Below are positions 1 through 13,100 of a stretch of DNA of 64,000 nt, in pieces. This DNA comes from Brachynemurus nebulosus (taxonomy: Eukaryota > Arthropoda > Insecta > Neuroptera > Myrmeleontidae). The stretch lies in the NCBI GenBank assembly GCA_035578155.1, contig JAPWDM010000003.1, forward strand, positions 20,548,916-20,612,915, given 5' to 3'. Numbering within the stretch: position 1 is the first letter of the stretch; every line of letters starts with the position of its first letter. The position numbers and the translations under genes are program-made. The notes beneath the pieces were generated by a model. That model did no database searches, was not told the DNA's origin, and saw only the letters and a program-made list of their open reading frames with translations.

Positions 1-299
1 AAAAACGATAAGCAAACGTAGATGTAGGATCTATTTGAAGTTAGTTTTTAGCTAACTAACGTTTTCCTCTGGGCTACTAATTCAGAAATATGGTCGGAGC
101 TTGTTCTGCGACATAATATTATGTAATTTAAACTACGCTGGGAACCTAGGGCTTAAATCATAATCAGTTTTAAAAATAACATGTCATTTTGAGGACTAAA
201 ATTATCTCTGTCTATGAATAGAGAACAACTTCTTGGCAGTGAAATTCTTTAAAAAAAATATTCTATTCACTATTTTATAACATTTCTAATATATTTTAG

Positions 300-3200
300 A
301 ATTGGGCGACGTCCTGTGTTTGTGGTAACAGTATTTGGAATGGTTCTAACCCGAGTGTTGATGTTGATCACAAAATGGGATTATTTTCTATTTATGATTA
401 TCAGTTTTTTCTCATTTTTTACATTTAATTCTGGCTATCAATCACCAATAACCATAATTATAGAAATTTCGAATGCGGATCGTCGTGCCAAATCTGCCGT
501 GTTACACAGTATTGGTGCAACAATTGGCTATTGTATAGCTCCGTTGATAATGTGGGCAATTCCACGAGCCGATTATTTCATTATTATATCAACTTTACCA
601 GGGCTCTTTTTTATAGTGGCATTTAGGTAACGTAATATAAAATCTTGAATCAAATCACGAAAATCATACAACATTCTGTTTATAGATATTTAATTGAATC
701 ACCAAGATGGCTTCTTAGCAGACAGAAAATAAATGAATGTTATAAACAATTGAAACGTATTGCTGCAGTTAATAATAAACAATTGCCAGATAATTTCTTG
801 TTAAGGCTAAAGGGAATATCAAACGAAGATAAGTTGGTACATCCACTTCGAAACGTATTAAATTTGTTTGCTAATTGGCGATTAGGTAAAAATACAACGC
901 TTCTTTGTATTTGTTGGTAAGTTAATTTCAAAAGAATTTTTTAAGTGAATTCGTTAACAAAAAATATCAGTTTAGAAAATATGTCTAGGATAAAAGACCT
1001 TGATACAAGTAGAATTGTTTGTCATATAACACTATCAATTTATTCATAAAACATTAATTTTTGTTACTTCCTTTTTAAAACCTGACTAACACTGTGTTTA
1101 TTCAACTTACTACTTCGTTGAAGCTCATCAATTAAACTAACAATTTCTTATACAATAAACCTATCTGACTAGTGTGTAATTTTACAATAGTAATTTAAAA
1201 TATACATGATGATCAACATAGATATTAAGAAAGACAAGAAATCAAACCTATGAGTTGTTTACACTGCATAAAGGACCTGTGATATCATTTTGCAACCGGT
1301 GTTGGGTTGGGCAAGATATCAAATTTTATTATCTAGATAACAAATATTAGGTAATCTAGCTTAAAATATCTAGATAAAATAATAGATAAGAGATAATTTA
1401 ACCGTTATCTAGATAAAATTTTAGATAACAAGAAAGATAATATTTATAAAAATAATACGCTAGCTTTACTTATACTATTTTAATAATAAATTATACCCAA
1501 TTGTCTACAGGGCCGTGGAGAAAAATGATTGGCCCCGAGTACAATCAAAATTTTTCAGCAATTTTGCCCCAGAAATACAAGTGAGAGCCAAAAAACCCTT
1601 TTCAGATCGGGACCCTAGGGCTGCAGCCTCAATTGCCCCTACTGTCCTTGGATCTGACTTTCTGTCGTCGGACCTGATTTTTCACTTCAAAATTTGTTTA
1701 AATTTCAGAGAAGGAATATTTTATTGAAATAAGAAAATTATTTTTGTAAATTCGCAATGCAAGAAATTTTGGAAAACGTGTAAATTTTTAGAAAAAGTAA
1801 AAATGTACTTTTTATTATCTTATCTTTTACCTTCGCTTGATAGGAAGTTAAGATAAAAGAGAACTTCTTTTAAAAATGTCTAAATAAAAGATAACAGATA
1901 ACGAAAACTATCTAGATAACATTTCAGATAACGTTACCTAGATAAGGACATCATTGTAACCAACAGTTAGTGTTTTTCGGTTCCCAGACTAACTGCACAA
2001 ATCATTTTATTCATGATTTTTAATTTAGTTTGGGATTTTATCCTAAATAGATACTTTACTTTTAGTTATCCTTTTAGATATTTCCTCTCTAACGAATTAT
2101 TTTCATCTATTTGTTACTTTGGACTCATGTTACAAAGTCTCATGTTTTTAAATAATTTATTAAATGTTTAAATTTGTTTTAGGGTCATAAGCGTACTTTG
2201 TTACCATATACTAATATATTACATAGAAATATTAGAAGGTAACCCGTTCCTGAATTATTTCCTGCAAGCAATAATACAATTTCCAAGTAATATACTTGGC
2301 CAAATATTTGCCGATCGATATGGAAGACGTTTTTCGTTATTATTTGGAAATTTAGGAGCAACTCTAGCAGTTTTAGCTTTGGTTTTCACAATTAAAAGTA
2401 ATATGATCCTTCTCAACAAAAAATTTGAGCATTCATTAATTTTAATTATTTTACAGATCAAGAATACAAATATATTCCAATAGTATTGGCAGTCACGACA
2501 TCTTTTTTCATCTCACTTGCAAGATATGTACTTGGATTACAAATGTTGGAAATCTATCCAACAATATTACGTCAGACTGGTGCAAGTTTTTGTATTGTTT
2601 GTGATTTAGCATTACAAGTTTGGCTTCCATCTATTGCATCATTGGTAAAATTAAAATTTGAAGATACTTCTTGCTTTAAAATAATTTTGGAATTTTTAGT
2701 CGAATTTTTCCTTGAAAAATTGAACTTATACAGCCTATACGATAAGAAAAGCGAGAGGCGAGAGTAGGAGCCCTATCCGTTTTCGGACGCGTAGAACACG
2801 ATTCTGAAAAAAAAATATACAATAAAACAATAAAGCTTTTCCAAACCAGTTGGAGTTAATGTTTCGGTCAATTATCTACAATATATCCAAAATTCAGCTT
2901 CCTAGGATGATTTGGAGGGAGTAGAGCGGGAAAAAAGTATTTTGGCTGCATCTAACACGTCCACAGTCCCCCAGAATTAACGGAGAGGGTTGAAATTTGG
3001 TGTGTTGATAAAGTTCGTACCTGGGTTGTGCTTTTTGGAGGTTTTAATATTTTACCCCCACCTCCCTCATTTTTAAGCTACAATTTCATGCTTTTTTGAC
3101 GTTTTCGAAGCTTGTACCACTCGCACAGGTCACCCAAATAAACCTAGAGGGCTGGAATTTTGTATTCGGATTGAGTTAGTATCAAGGGGGTGCCTTCTGG

Positions 3201-4602
3201 GGGTCTCAGTTTTAACCCTTACCCCCACCATTTTTATACCAAAAAGATCATGATTTTTCTTGTTTTTTAACAGTTTCGTTCGGGCCAGAATCTCCCCAAA
3301 TAAACCTAGAGAGCTGAAATTTTGTGAATAGGTTAAGTTAGTAGCAAGCTGCTGCTTTTTGGAGGTTTCAACATTTAACCCTTGCCCCCACGATTTTGAC
3401 GCCAATATTTCCTTGATTTTTTTGCTTTTTTTCTAACGCGTCTAGAGACTCTCTCAGGAAACCTAGAGGGCTGAAATTTTGTACGTGTATTGAGTTAGTA
3501 TCCAGCTAGTGCCTTTTAGGGATTCCACATTACTTTTCCCCCCACTTCTCCCATTTTTACATCGAAATTCAATGGTATTGTTAAATGCGTTTTAAATGCA
3601 TTATAATGGAGTCGGATAAACGAAGTATAAGGAACTGTTTCCCCCCTCAAATTTTTTTTTTTGTAGCATGTTAATTACATCGAAGACTATACGAAATGAA
3701 CATTTTCTACCACTTGCAACCGCCGCTACGAAAGTTATCGGCCATTTTGTGAAAACATTTTGGGGAAACAGTTCCTTATTCACTAAAATTTGGTAGTTGT
3801 CCGGCTCCATTATTATTATTATTCTAATACAAGTAAACGAATAGTAATTTTAAAAACTTTTAAAAAAAAATGAACTTACTTTTATAACAAATGCAATACA
3901 CAAATATTAAGTAATTTAAAAATGTTATTAAAGTCATTGTTTATTTATAAAGTAGGAATTTTGGATTTTTTTTATTTATAAAATAGAAATTTTGGATTTT
4001 TTTGGAAAGAAAAAATATCTTCATAAAGGCCTCCCAGTTTACTATTAAAGCTCCTTTTTTAATATTTAAAAATAAAACACAAAGGCAATTGGCGGATAAG
4101 CATGGGTAGGAATGCGCTCGTACGAATTGTGTTGGCTTTTTTCCTGCCAACTGCTATCGGCACAAAACTGAAATTTACTGAGATTCAGCCCTTAAAAACT
4201 TAAAAGCTTTTTTTAAATCTCCGATAAACCGGACACTCATCATCAGTTTTGAAACCACCAAAATGACAAATTGTTTGTAGACTTTCAATTACATTTAGCA
4301 TGTAGACATTCAATACCGAAGATGAAAGGAAAAATTCGACTTCCGTGATGGGGCCCGGTTGCTCATGGCGTTTTTTGTTTTTTAAGGGCCAAGTATATGA
4401 TGCGCGCTATCCGTATTTAATTACATTTACTACAATGGTAATATCCACATTACTTGGGACGTTTTTGCCAGAAACTAAAGATCAATGTCTGCCAGAAACA
4501 TTGGAAGAAGCTCGCGTTTTTGGTGTTGATCAGTCGTATTTTAACTTTTTCGGGAAACAAAAGTATAAAAAGGCGAATAGAAGCCGAAATGTAGTCATTT
4601 AA
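300..4602 (+). CDS. SLC22-family transporter (copy 1), 3' five exons, 5' end outside window
   Basis: This is a membrane transporter of the SLC22 branch of the major facilitator superfamily (organic cation/carnitine/zwitterion type); the substrate cannot be read from the sequence. Exons by splice sites and frame: 300-626, 686-916, 2183-2397, 2457-2644, 4387-4602 (stop TAA 4600-4602). All junctions are GT-AG and phases match the downstream paralogue. Visible motifs are GRRP after the TM2 region, YLIESPRWLL before TM7, DRYGRR in the TM8-9 loop, LEIYPT near TM11, and FLPETKD followed by LPETLEEA in the C-tail. Hydrophobic stretches correspond to TM3-TM12. The N-terminus, TM1 and the glycosylated loop must lie upstream of base 1. 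Exon sizes of 327, 215 and 188 nt equal those of copy 2, while the other two differ by multiples of three. No stop or frameshift is seen, so the gene is probably functional. Family assignment is strong; substrate is unknown. Confidence 0.9.
1298..1968. mobile_element. Degenerate TIR element in intron of transporter copy 1, rich in TATCTAGATAA words
   Basis: The 1266-bp intron 917-2182 holds imperfect inverted ends: GGTGTTGGGTTGGGCAAGAT at the left and, on the minus strand, AACTGTTGGTTACAATGATG at the right. Near both ends the word TATCTAGATAA recurs several times (about 1330-1440 and 1880-1945). From 1508 a GC-richer block starts with CAGGGCCGTGGAGA, a hAT-like terminus, suggesting a second element nested inside; its other end was not found. 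No coding capacity was recognised. Confidence 0.45.
2870..3570. repeat. Minisatellite, about 160-bp unit, roughly four diverged copies, in last intron of copy 1
   Basis: Units begin near 2968, 3131, 3293 and 3451. Each carries a variant of AAACCTAGAGGGCTGAAATT, then GAGTTAGTATC, then a pyrimidine-rich CCCCCAC...ATTTTT block. The first unit is the most diverged. The same sequence, with its left flank (AAAATTCAGCTTC), occurs in the equivalent intron of the second transporter gene at 15280-15660. Confidence 0.8.
3602..3813. mobile_element. Short MITE-like foldback in last intron of copy 1
   Basis: The inverted ends read TAATGGAGTCGGATAAACGA at the left and, on the minus strand, TAATGGAGCCGGACAACTAC at the right. 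Both are followed inward by AAGGAACTGTTTCCCC. The element is about 210 bp, non-coding, and directly abuts the minisatellite array. Confidence 0.6.
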
Positions 4603-4635
4603 TTCTTTTTATAATTTTATAATTTATTTAATAAT

Positions 4636-4641
4636 AATAAA
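4636..4641 (+). promoter_or_regulatory. Polyadenylation signal AATAAA of transporter copy 1
   Basis: AATAAA lies 34 bp after the stop codon and is followed by a T-rich stretch. This suggests a very short 3' UTR. Confidence 0.5.
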
Positions 4642-4811
4642 GCGTTTTTATTTTTTCTGTTTATGTTTAATTTTAAGAAAAATTTATCTTTTAAATTGTA
4701 TTAAAAAATTCCACTTAGAGTTTCGTGAAAAACCCTGGAAACTCTTAAAATTTCTTTATGTTAGATAGGAATAAAATTTTGCATATAAATGCTACAGGTA
4801 AAAATATTTAA

Positions 4812-5525
4812 GGTACCATCACAGTGTGATTGGTCGAAAAATAGTCAATGTTCGCGATTTTTTTCGGAAGGATAGGAATTGGGAATGGGGATGAATTTTT
4901 TTTTACGATTAATACCACTATTTAACAATACACAAATATTTTTTTATTCATTTTTATTTATTTTTTATTATTATTATAATTTTTTGAAAAAAGTGTCTTT
5001 TAAAAAGGGCGGAAATCGGTACACACGATTGCGGCCGCAGTTTTCATCCGAAAAAAAATCAAATAGATTATCAATCTGTAGGTAAGACGCTATGTACCTA
5101 TGGGAGTCTTTTTTTTTTTTTGAAATTTAAAAAATGGCGGCGGTTTTAATAAATAGTACAAAAGTTTTTATAGTTTTTCGTATGGAATAATGAGAGAAAA
5201 AAAAGTTCCCATAGGTACGTAGCGGCTTACCTACAGATTGATAATCTATTTGATTTTTTTTTTCTGATGAAAATTGCGGCCGCAATCGTGGGCACCGACT
5301 TTCGCCCTTTTTTAAGGACACTTTTTTCAAAAAATTGTAATAATAATAAAAAATAAATAAAAAAAATATTTTTATATTGTTAAATAGTGGTATTAATCGT
5401 AAAAACAATTCATCCCCATTCCCCCATCCTATCTATCCGAAAAAAAATCGCGAAAATTGACTATTTTTCAGCCAGTCACAAGATCATTTTACAGCCAGTC
5501 AGCCATCACACTATGTGATGATACC
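4812..5525. mobile_element. Foldback MITE flanked by TTAA (piggyBac-type target site)
   Basis: Ends are GGTACCATCACA (left) and, inverted, GGTATCATCACA (right). TTAA flanks both sides (4808-4811 and 5526-5529), the target duplication typical of piggyBac-type elements. The two halves, about 4812-5110 and 5190-5525, are near-complete inverted copies; each has an AT-rich ATTATTATTATAA segment and an internal GCGGCCGC NotI-like core. Open frames inside are low-complexity and not genes. Confidence 0.75.
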
Positions 5526-6226
5526 TTAATGTACTTAAAAAGTTAAAACTAAAAGAATTTTTCCACATGTCTTGTCATCCATTAGTTTCAAAATTGTCTT
5601 CCTCCAACTTTGATTCTGAAAAATCTGAAGAAATCACAATTAGTACACTTGCTTAGAAATTGCTATTAAAGTTATTTCGGATACTGGAAATCAAATTTTT
5701 ATAAATGGCTTCCATGGTAACTTCAGATTAGTTCCTTCAGGTTGAGGGAACATTGTCGAATATATTGATCGATTTTATAATAAACCCTAATAATTTTATT
5801 TAAATTTCAAATGTTCATGAAAATTGTGAAATACTCTAGCTAGAATCTGTGAAAGTCTAATTTAAATCTATGTGATGATACCTTAATGTACCTACTTAAA
5901 AAGTTAAAACTAAAAGAATTTTTCCACATGTCTTGTCATCCAATAGTTTCAAAATTGTCTTCCTACAACTTTGATTCTGAAAAATCTGAAGAAATCACAA
6001 ATAGTACACTTGCTTAGAAATTGCTATTAAAGTTATTTCGGATACTGGAAATCAAATTTTTATAAATGGCTTCCATGGTAACTTCAGATTAGTTCCTTCA
6101 GGTAGAGGGAACATTGTCGAATATATTGATCGATTTTATAATAAACCCTAATAATTTTATTTAAATTTCAAATGTTCATGAAAATTGTGAAATACTCAAG
6201 CTAGAATCTGTGAAAGTCTAATTTAA
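5511..6226. repeat. 357-bp tandem duplication, two copies
   Basis: Copy 1 is 5511-5867 and copy 2 is 5868-6226. Both start with CTATGTGATGATACCTTAATG and end at GTCTAATTTAA. Differences are a few substitutions and a 4-bp insertion (CCTA) in copy 2. The unit includes the last 15 bp of the adjacent TTAA-flanked MITE, so duplication followed insertion. Confidence 0.9.
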
Positions 6227-6456
6227 TGCGCATCCAACCCACATTTAGTCGATTTTTTAATTATTAATCCAAGTGATGAATACCTTCCTTGACCTGATTT
6301 TTGAGTTACCATTCAAATAATGTTTAAAATAATTTTTTTATTTTTTATTCGTGTTAATAACTATTCTGGGACATGTTTACTTACGAATTAGGCAAATTTT
6401 ATACCTTATTGTTCTTATTTTATTGCTAATTTACCTTATTTAATATTTGTTTACTG

Positions 6457-6577
6457 TAGTCCGTTCAATTTAAACTTAAGCCTGAATGTGAATAAATACT
6501 AAGAAATTTAAATACTTTTAATGGGAATCATTGACAGTTACTGTGGTTACAGGCTTAAGTTTAAATTAAACAGACTG
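6457..6577. mobile_element. Small hairpin MITE
   Basis: A 28-bp arm at 6457-6484 containing AATTTAAACTTAAGCCTG is repeated in inverted form at 6550-6577 with about three mismatches. The interior is about 65 bp and AT-rich. Confidence 0.55.
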
Positions 6578-6712
6578 TAGATACATAATATATAAATATA
6601 CAAAATATATTTGATTATATTCTCAGAAATCTTATAAATCTTGGGAACAAGGTGGTGATCACGGATATTATGACCCCCTCCCCCCTGAACAGAGATTAAT
6701 TCAAATGTTATC

Positions 6713-7030
6713 ATGGTTAATCTATGTAATGACATCATAAAGTTTACTAAGGACTTTTGTCGGATCAGTCACATTTATAAAAGGAATTTCGTCATATTGG
6801 TAGCAAAAATGAAAAGCTCACACCCAAATTACTCTAATTCAACCAATCACCCTAATTCAGATCACTTCAATAAGGCTTGTCCTGAGAAAAAGAAAATTTT
6901 TTAATTTAGTGACGTCATTAAGTTTACTATAATTTTTCAATACGTCAAAAACCGTAAATAAAATTATAAAATTAGGAAATTAGAAGTGAGCTATAGATTT
7001 TCGAAGTCGTTATTTTCCTTTTTATCAAAA
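6713..7030. repeat. Dispersed repeat family R1, copy 1
   Basis: It shares ordered blocks with 7440-7640 and 44180-44430: TAATTCA near the start, a TGACGTCA-type motif followed by AGTTTACTA.AATTTTT, then a GAAGTGA..TAT.GATTT stretch. Open frames here are not conserved between copies, so I treat it as non-coding. Confidence 0.6.
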
Positions 7031-7439
7031 TTAGTCACCTAGGGATACATAGGAAGCTCTCATGTAACAATCCACTAGGACCGTTGGAGAAGAAATTATT
7101 AAATGCGAAAGTTAAAGTTCATGGGCGTCAACGTTTCTGAATTATGTATATATACATAAATTATGCAAATATATATATATTTGCATAATTTAGTATTACA
7201 AACTATTATTCAGATGACAAAATTTGAATACATAAATTTTTATAATTGTTTGTTTTTTAACATAAGATAACAGCAGGTAAAAATAGAGAAGATGCATAAG
7301 AGTTAAATTGTAAACAACATACTAACACACTCAAACACATTGGCTTTGAAACACGGAGGGGTACTATTATACACATCTTGTGTGATAACCTAGTTATTAA
7401 AGAGCATGCTTCATAGGAGCTTCCTATGTATTAAAAAAA

Positions 7440-7640
7440 ACGCATCTGTATAAAGATTCACATCCAGATTAGCCTAATTCAAATCACTCCCATAACGCTT
7501 GATTTGAAATTGAAATAAATTCTTTAGTTGATGACGTCACCAAGTTTACTATAATTTTTAGCAACCGTTAATGACATGACAGAATGATGAAACTGGAAGG
7601 GAATTATTCGTTTTCGAAGGCGTTCTTTTAATGCTAACTT
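7440..7640. repeat. Dispersed repeat family R1, copy 2
   Basis: Same block order as 6713-7030, including GATGACGTCACCAAGTTTAC and a CGTTTTCGAAGGCGTTCTTT end matching TTTTCGAAGTCGTTATTTTC in copy 1. Confidence 0.55.
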
Positions 7641-8113
7641 AGGTAGATTTTTTTAAAATTTGCAATATCAAAAAAAGAAACATTATGCTTTACTAAAATA
7701 TGACCCCCTCCTAATTTAAGAGCTGGATCCGCCCTTGCTTGAAACTGATTAAATCTTAATGAAAGAAAGGAGAACCAGATTAATACTAAATTAACAATTT
7801 TCATAAAAGTAATAAGAACATATTTATCGAAAAGAATCAAGAAGAATATATTTATCGATACTTTAGATGACTCTCAAGTAGACTGGAGACACTAGAAATT
7901 TTTTAATAAATTCTATTGTCAAAATGAAGCAATCTTAAGGAAAATACGTAACGTAAATTATTTAAACCCTACTATCTTGAAAGTTAATACTTTTTTTCAC
8001 TTTAAACAATTAGTCAAACGATTATTAAAGTTATGATTTAATTGGAAAAAGAGAGATGGTACTTACCGCTTTGATATTTCCTCGACCCTTTTACGAGATT
8101 TTCGATAAATAGA

Positions 8114-9000
8114 CAGAGGCATAACTATAATCGAGCAAATAGAGCAGTCGCTCCAGGGCGTAAGACAAAAAAGGGCGCAATCGGAAAAATATGAGTGCAA
8201 GAAGGAAGAGCAATTTTTTATTAGGATTACTTTTATTAATTTTTTATTATTTTAGTGGCTTGTTATACATTATGAAATTTGAAAATTTTTTTTATTTGCT
8301 TGAAGTGATTGTTTTTACGGGAAAGGAAGAAGAAAATGGACGTTTCGCTTTTTTTTGCCTGCTAGTTCCATTTATAAAGGGAAAACCTTTTTTTTTAATG
8401 TCAAAAAGAAGATGATTTTTTGGAAATCTTTTAAAAGGAAATAAAAACAGTAATTTTTAAGAAAAACTAAGTATATATCTTGAAAACATTTCCCATAAAA
8501 ATTTTTAATCTTAAGACTTTTTATCGTATCTTCGGAAACGGATCTAAAAGACCAAGTTACTTTTTCTGCTGAAAAAATACACTATCTTAAGAAAAAGAAA
8601 AATAGGCTCTGATTAATTGTTTATAACTTTTTGGGTTGCGTTTGGATTACCTAACTTAGTAATTTCAGATACAATTAACTGGCCAATTAATTGTAATTTA
8701 TCGTCACAAATCAAATTTCAAAAAATTATTCTTCAAGGAATGCATTTAAGTTGTACGACCATATTTATAAGCCTCGTTATGCTTTCTTACTCGGATGCAG
8801 AGACATAACAACTTCCATCTTTCCCTCCTACTACTCATTTCGTCCATTTTTCCCCAAAAATACAGCGGACGAGTTAAAAAGAAAAGAAAACGGCCATTTT
8901 CCCTTCCCCCGAAAAAATACCGATGAAAATTATTTTTCCTTCTCGCGTTATATTTTTCCCTGTTGCGTCCTCCATTTACTTCATCGTAGTTACGCTTCTG
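8114..9000. mobile_element. Non-autonomous hAT-like element, degenerate
   Basis: The left end CAGAGGCATAACTATAAT pairs with the inverted right end CAGAAGCGTAACTACGAT (20 of 27 positions match over the longer arm). A related, shorter copy sits at 60975. No 8-bp target duplication is visible and the interior has no transposase. Confidence 0.55.
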
Positions 9001-10136
9001 TTCGGATCTAAAGGAGTTCGAATTTCATTCTATAACTTTAGAAATTGAGCTTTCTTATTTCTTAATAACTTCTTGAGCAGTCTTATTCAAGACCATTTTT
9101 ATCCGATAAAGTAGCTTTCCCTTTTACCTTGAACAAGTAGATTTGCCAAACGCCCTTAAGATTCAAACATTCTTTCCTACAAGTTTATTTAACTATACCT
9201 AGCTCCGCTTAATATAATAAACGTTACAGTTCAACTACTCAAAAATTAATATTGAAACAAAAAAGTTTGGACTGCGACATCAAACGTCCTTATCTTAATT
9301 CTTGTTCAATGTTTATATTATGATTATGAATTGGATTTTCTAATTTATAAATCTGAATTTTTCCACTACAAATAAATATAAATATGAAAACTAAACTGTC
9401 GCGAACTGTGAAAATATTTGTGCCAAAATTCAGTGAATAAGTATTGCAATCATCGAAAACTGCTGTTTCAATTAACATTTTCGTCTAAAATTCAAAGAAT
9501 TAACCAATTAACTTCCACGGCAATCCTAGAAATTCGTATCAATTAATTTGATTATATATTACCCTGAAAAAGCGGACATTTCGTGTAATAAAAAACAATG
9601 AATTTATTGTTTAATTGGTATAATTAATAGATAGATTATTTAATAATTACCAACAATTTACCGCAAAATGAATGTTACCATTTTACTACGTAACTGTATC
9701 TCTCAACTTTTTTTTTGCAAATTCAATGTTTGTTGAAATGTACCCATATAGCCATAATAGCTCCGTAATATTTACAAATATTTAAATAATTCAACTAAAA
9801 ATATGCTTTTTAATTTTTTTCTGACGATATAATTACGATTTAATGACAAATTAAATAAAATTTTGAGATAACAGAGATAAATATAAAAACAAATATTGTA
9901 TATTCATAAAAGAAAATCGTTTTAATAAAATTATTAGTTTTTAATATATCATAAAAACATTAGCAGTGTTTGTAAGCGACGTTAAAAAATGTAAAATCAT
10001 TTTAACTAAGCTTTTTCTAAAACTTTTACATTATTTTATCATATAAATATAAAATACAAAAATATAATTTATTAAATAAAATTGTTAGCGTACTTTTTGT
10101 GAATTTTTCCGTTGCTTTTTTTTCGTTCGAAACAAA
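9001..10136. other. AT-rich intergenic stretch upstream of transporter copy 2
   Basis: It should contain the promoter and 5' UTR of the downstream gene, but I see no convincing TATA or initiator element. An in-frame TAG at 10086-10088 precedes the start codon, supporting the ATG at 10137. Confidence 0.4.
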
Positions 10137-13100
10137 ATGAAAGACGATAAAGAATTAGTGCAAGAAGAAAATGATGCTAAAGACTGTGATGGTGAATTAA
10201 CATTTGATGATATTCTAGAGACGGTGGGTAATGATGGCCCGTTTCAAACGACATTCAATTGGATATTTAATTTTGCATATGCGTTAATTTTGTCAATGAC
10301 TTTTATGAATGTTATTATTGCTGTGGCCACACCGGAACATTGGTGTCATGTACCAGGACGACCGGAAAATTATAGTGTGCATGATTGGCAGAAATTAACG
10401 ATACCACTGTAAGTTTTTTGTAATTGTTTTTGTTTTTGTTTGATAAAAAAAAAATATAGAATTGGCGAAATTTCCTCGAACATCACATAAAAATATTCAT
10501 CAAATTTTAGTTGAATTGAATGTTACTTTATGGTACTCCACTTTAAATGAAAGGAAATGTAAAAATCTACGACGAAAAAGCTCTAAAAAGTGTCAAATAG
10601 GATTCATTCGTCAATAGATCGTTATATTGGTTTGATAAACAGCAATTTTTAGGATTATGTAGAATTTCTTCATTTGTTGATGGATTGTTCTAGAAATGTC
10701 CCTCGACTGTTAGTGCAGGTGTTACACCCCCAAAAAATGAAGTTATTCTAAATTATAACGATCAATAAATTATAAATGAATTTTATTTGATACCTATCAG
10801 GACTTCTTTATTGTAGATTTTTATAACTTTTTATCCTGAAAATTCTGTAATTTGCTGGAAACAAACGGCTGAACTAGTTTCATCAAACCTAGCTAAGAAC
10901 TATCCGCAATTATCAGCTTTGGAAAGAAAGAAAACATTAAAAATGGTTAAGCCATTTTGAAAATGAATTGTAACAGACACGCATGCCAACAGCCACACAC
11001 CTCTTATTCAGGCGTTCCCAATTTTTGGTATCAACGGACCAAATTGTATATAGATACCAAAAATTCCGCGAGTGATTATTCCATATGATTTCTGTAGCTA
11101 TTAATTTAACAAAAGGAAAATTGTACTTGATGACGTCATCACGTGGGGTCGACCGAGGCATGTTTACACAGTTTTTAGTTTTTGATTACTCTAATTTTTT
11201 GTATTACAGCTATTTACATATTTTTTATACTCAATTATAACTTGATTCTTAAGCTTCATTTTGACACCAATGAAGAGCTTTCTATTATTATATTATTTTA
11301 GATACTCAGCTTATTTTGGAGTAATGTCACTAAAGGGGACATGTTTGCACAGTGCCTGGGGTAAGTTTACACAATTCTAAAATGAAAAAATTTAACGGTA
11401 ATAATTGTAAAAAAAAACACAAATAAATATGTGAAGCGGTTTTATTAACAAAAAAAAAACTTTTGTGTTCTTATCTTTTCAGAACAAAACAATTTTTTAG
11501 TTCCGTTTTTTTCTTATTCTTGAAAATATCTTTCTTTATCTTTTCTTCCTGCTTTTACTAGTTCTTTTTCTTGAATCTGCGTTTTTAAATGGTCACACAT
11601 CTTCTGGCGTTGGAAAAAACCTAATACCAGATGTTTGAGCGATGGGTTGCCCAGAAGGCTAGATATAACACACGTGTAGATACCGATTGGTCAGTATGCA
11701 ATAGAAGACGAGAGTGCAGCGGAAGTAGACGGGGCACATTTGGAAGACGGAGCACAGACGGAGCACAATACAACACGATTTAAAAAATGTGTAAACATAT
11801 CTCATGTGCCTTGTGTAAACTTGTCCCTGCGGCATATTTTCAATAAAATGTAGCCTATAAATTTTTTTAATTAGGTTAACATTTTACAAACTATCTTAAA
11901 ATAACCGTCCAAGAACGGCCTAACGAGATAGTTCATTATGAACTGTAAATATATACTAGTATAATTACTATTAACACTAACATAGTGGTGTAAAAATTCA
12001 CTCACTTCAAAAAAAATCACAAATTATGCTCTACGTTATTTGGTACTAATATTACTATGGTTGCAAACTGGCATACTTGCAAATGGCAGTCTCAGTAACT
12101 TGTTTGGTCTGACAAATGCTGCGCTCCGATCAACGGTTTGTGAGCTATAAGGATTGTGTAAACTAACCCCTGTACCAAACTTGCCCCGGTCTACCCTACA
12201 CTAATTCTTTTTAAAAACTCCAAAAACCGTAATTTTGATAGTAAAAACATCAAAGTTATTCATAAGTTTTGAAAACTGCTTTCTGCATTTTTGACAAAAT
12301 TGGAATATCCTAAACGAACTAGATTTATGTGAAAGTAGATCACCAAATAATGATAATTAGGTATTGGACATTTTTCGGATCAACCAGCATTCGTCTTTTG
12401 TGTATGCAGGTATATCGCACATGATATGATTAATGTGAATAAAAACGATATTTTGATAAAACATACATATATGTACAACTCACACTTGTTATCTGCCTAT
12501 CTGCCTACATATACAAAGCACGATGTTGTTTGATCCGAAAAATGTCCGTTATCTAATGATAACAGAGATGTAACTTGCATAATAGTTAAAAAAGTTGAAC
12601 GCCACTAATAAATCTATAAAATCGATGTTATTATAAAATATATTCCATACATAATCAGAATAATTTCCGTTTTCTTGGCTTTATCTCTTTCATTATTGCA
12701 CTTGCATAAATTTTAAATTTGCAGTTTTTTTTTTTTTTAGAAAAGAACAAAAAATTGATTTGTTTCGAATAAAATAATAATTTAATTCTTTAAAAATAAC
12801 TCGTGCTCAATTCTATTTGAAATTGGGTATAAAATTTGATATTTTCTAATGAAGAGTTGTTTCAATTTTTTCTCGAGTCTGTCGTGGGTAAAATTAAAAG
12901 GACAAGTTTACTTTACAAAAACACTAGATAACTCTTTATTAACAAAATAATCTAGAATAAAGTGGTATCTGCAAAGTAAAATGGTGTTTTTAATAATTCA
13001 TCAAAGTGCTCATAATTACCTCTCAAATTTCTTTATATTTTTATAGGGAAGAGGATAATAAAGGAAAACTAGCGTTCAGCAAATGTCATATGTACAAAAA

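Noticed and set aside
2968..3570. Regularly spaced repeats considered as a CRISPR-like array
   Set aside because: Units of about 160 bp are diverged along their whole length with no unique spacers, and the DNA is eukaryotic.
4879..5408. Hydrophobic open frames on both strands inside the TTAA foldback
   Set aside because: They are mirror images produced by the inverted repeat and AT-rich low-complexity sequence.
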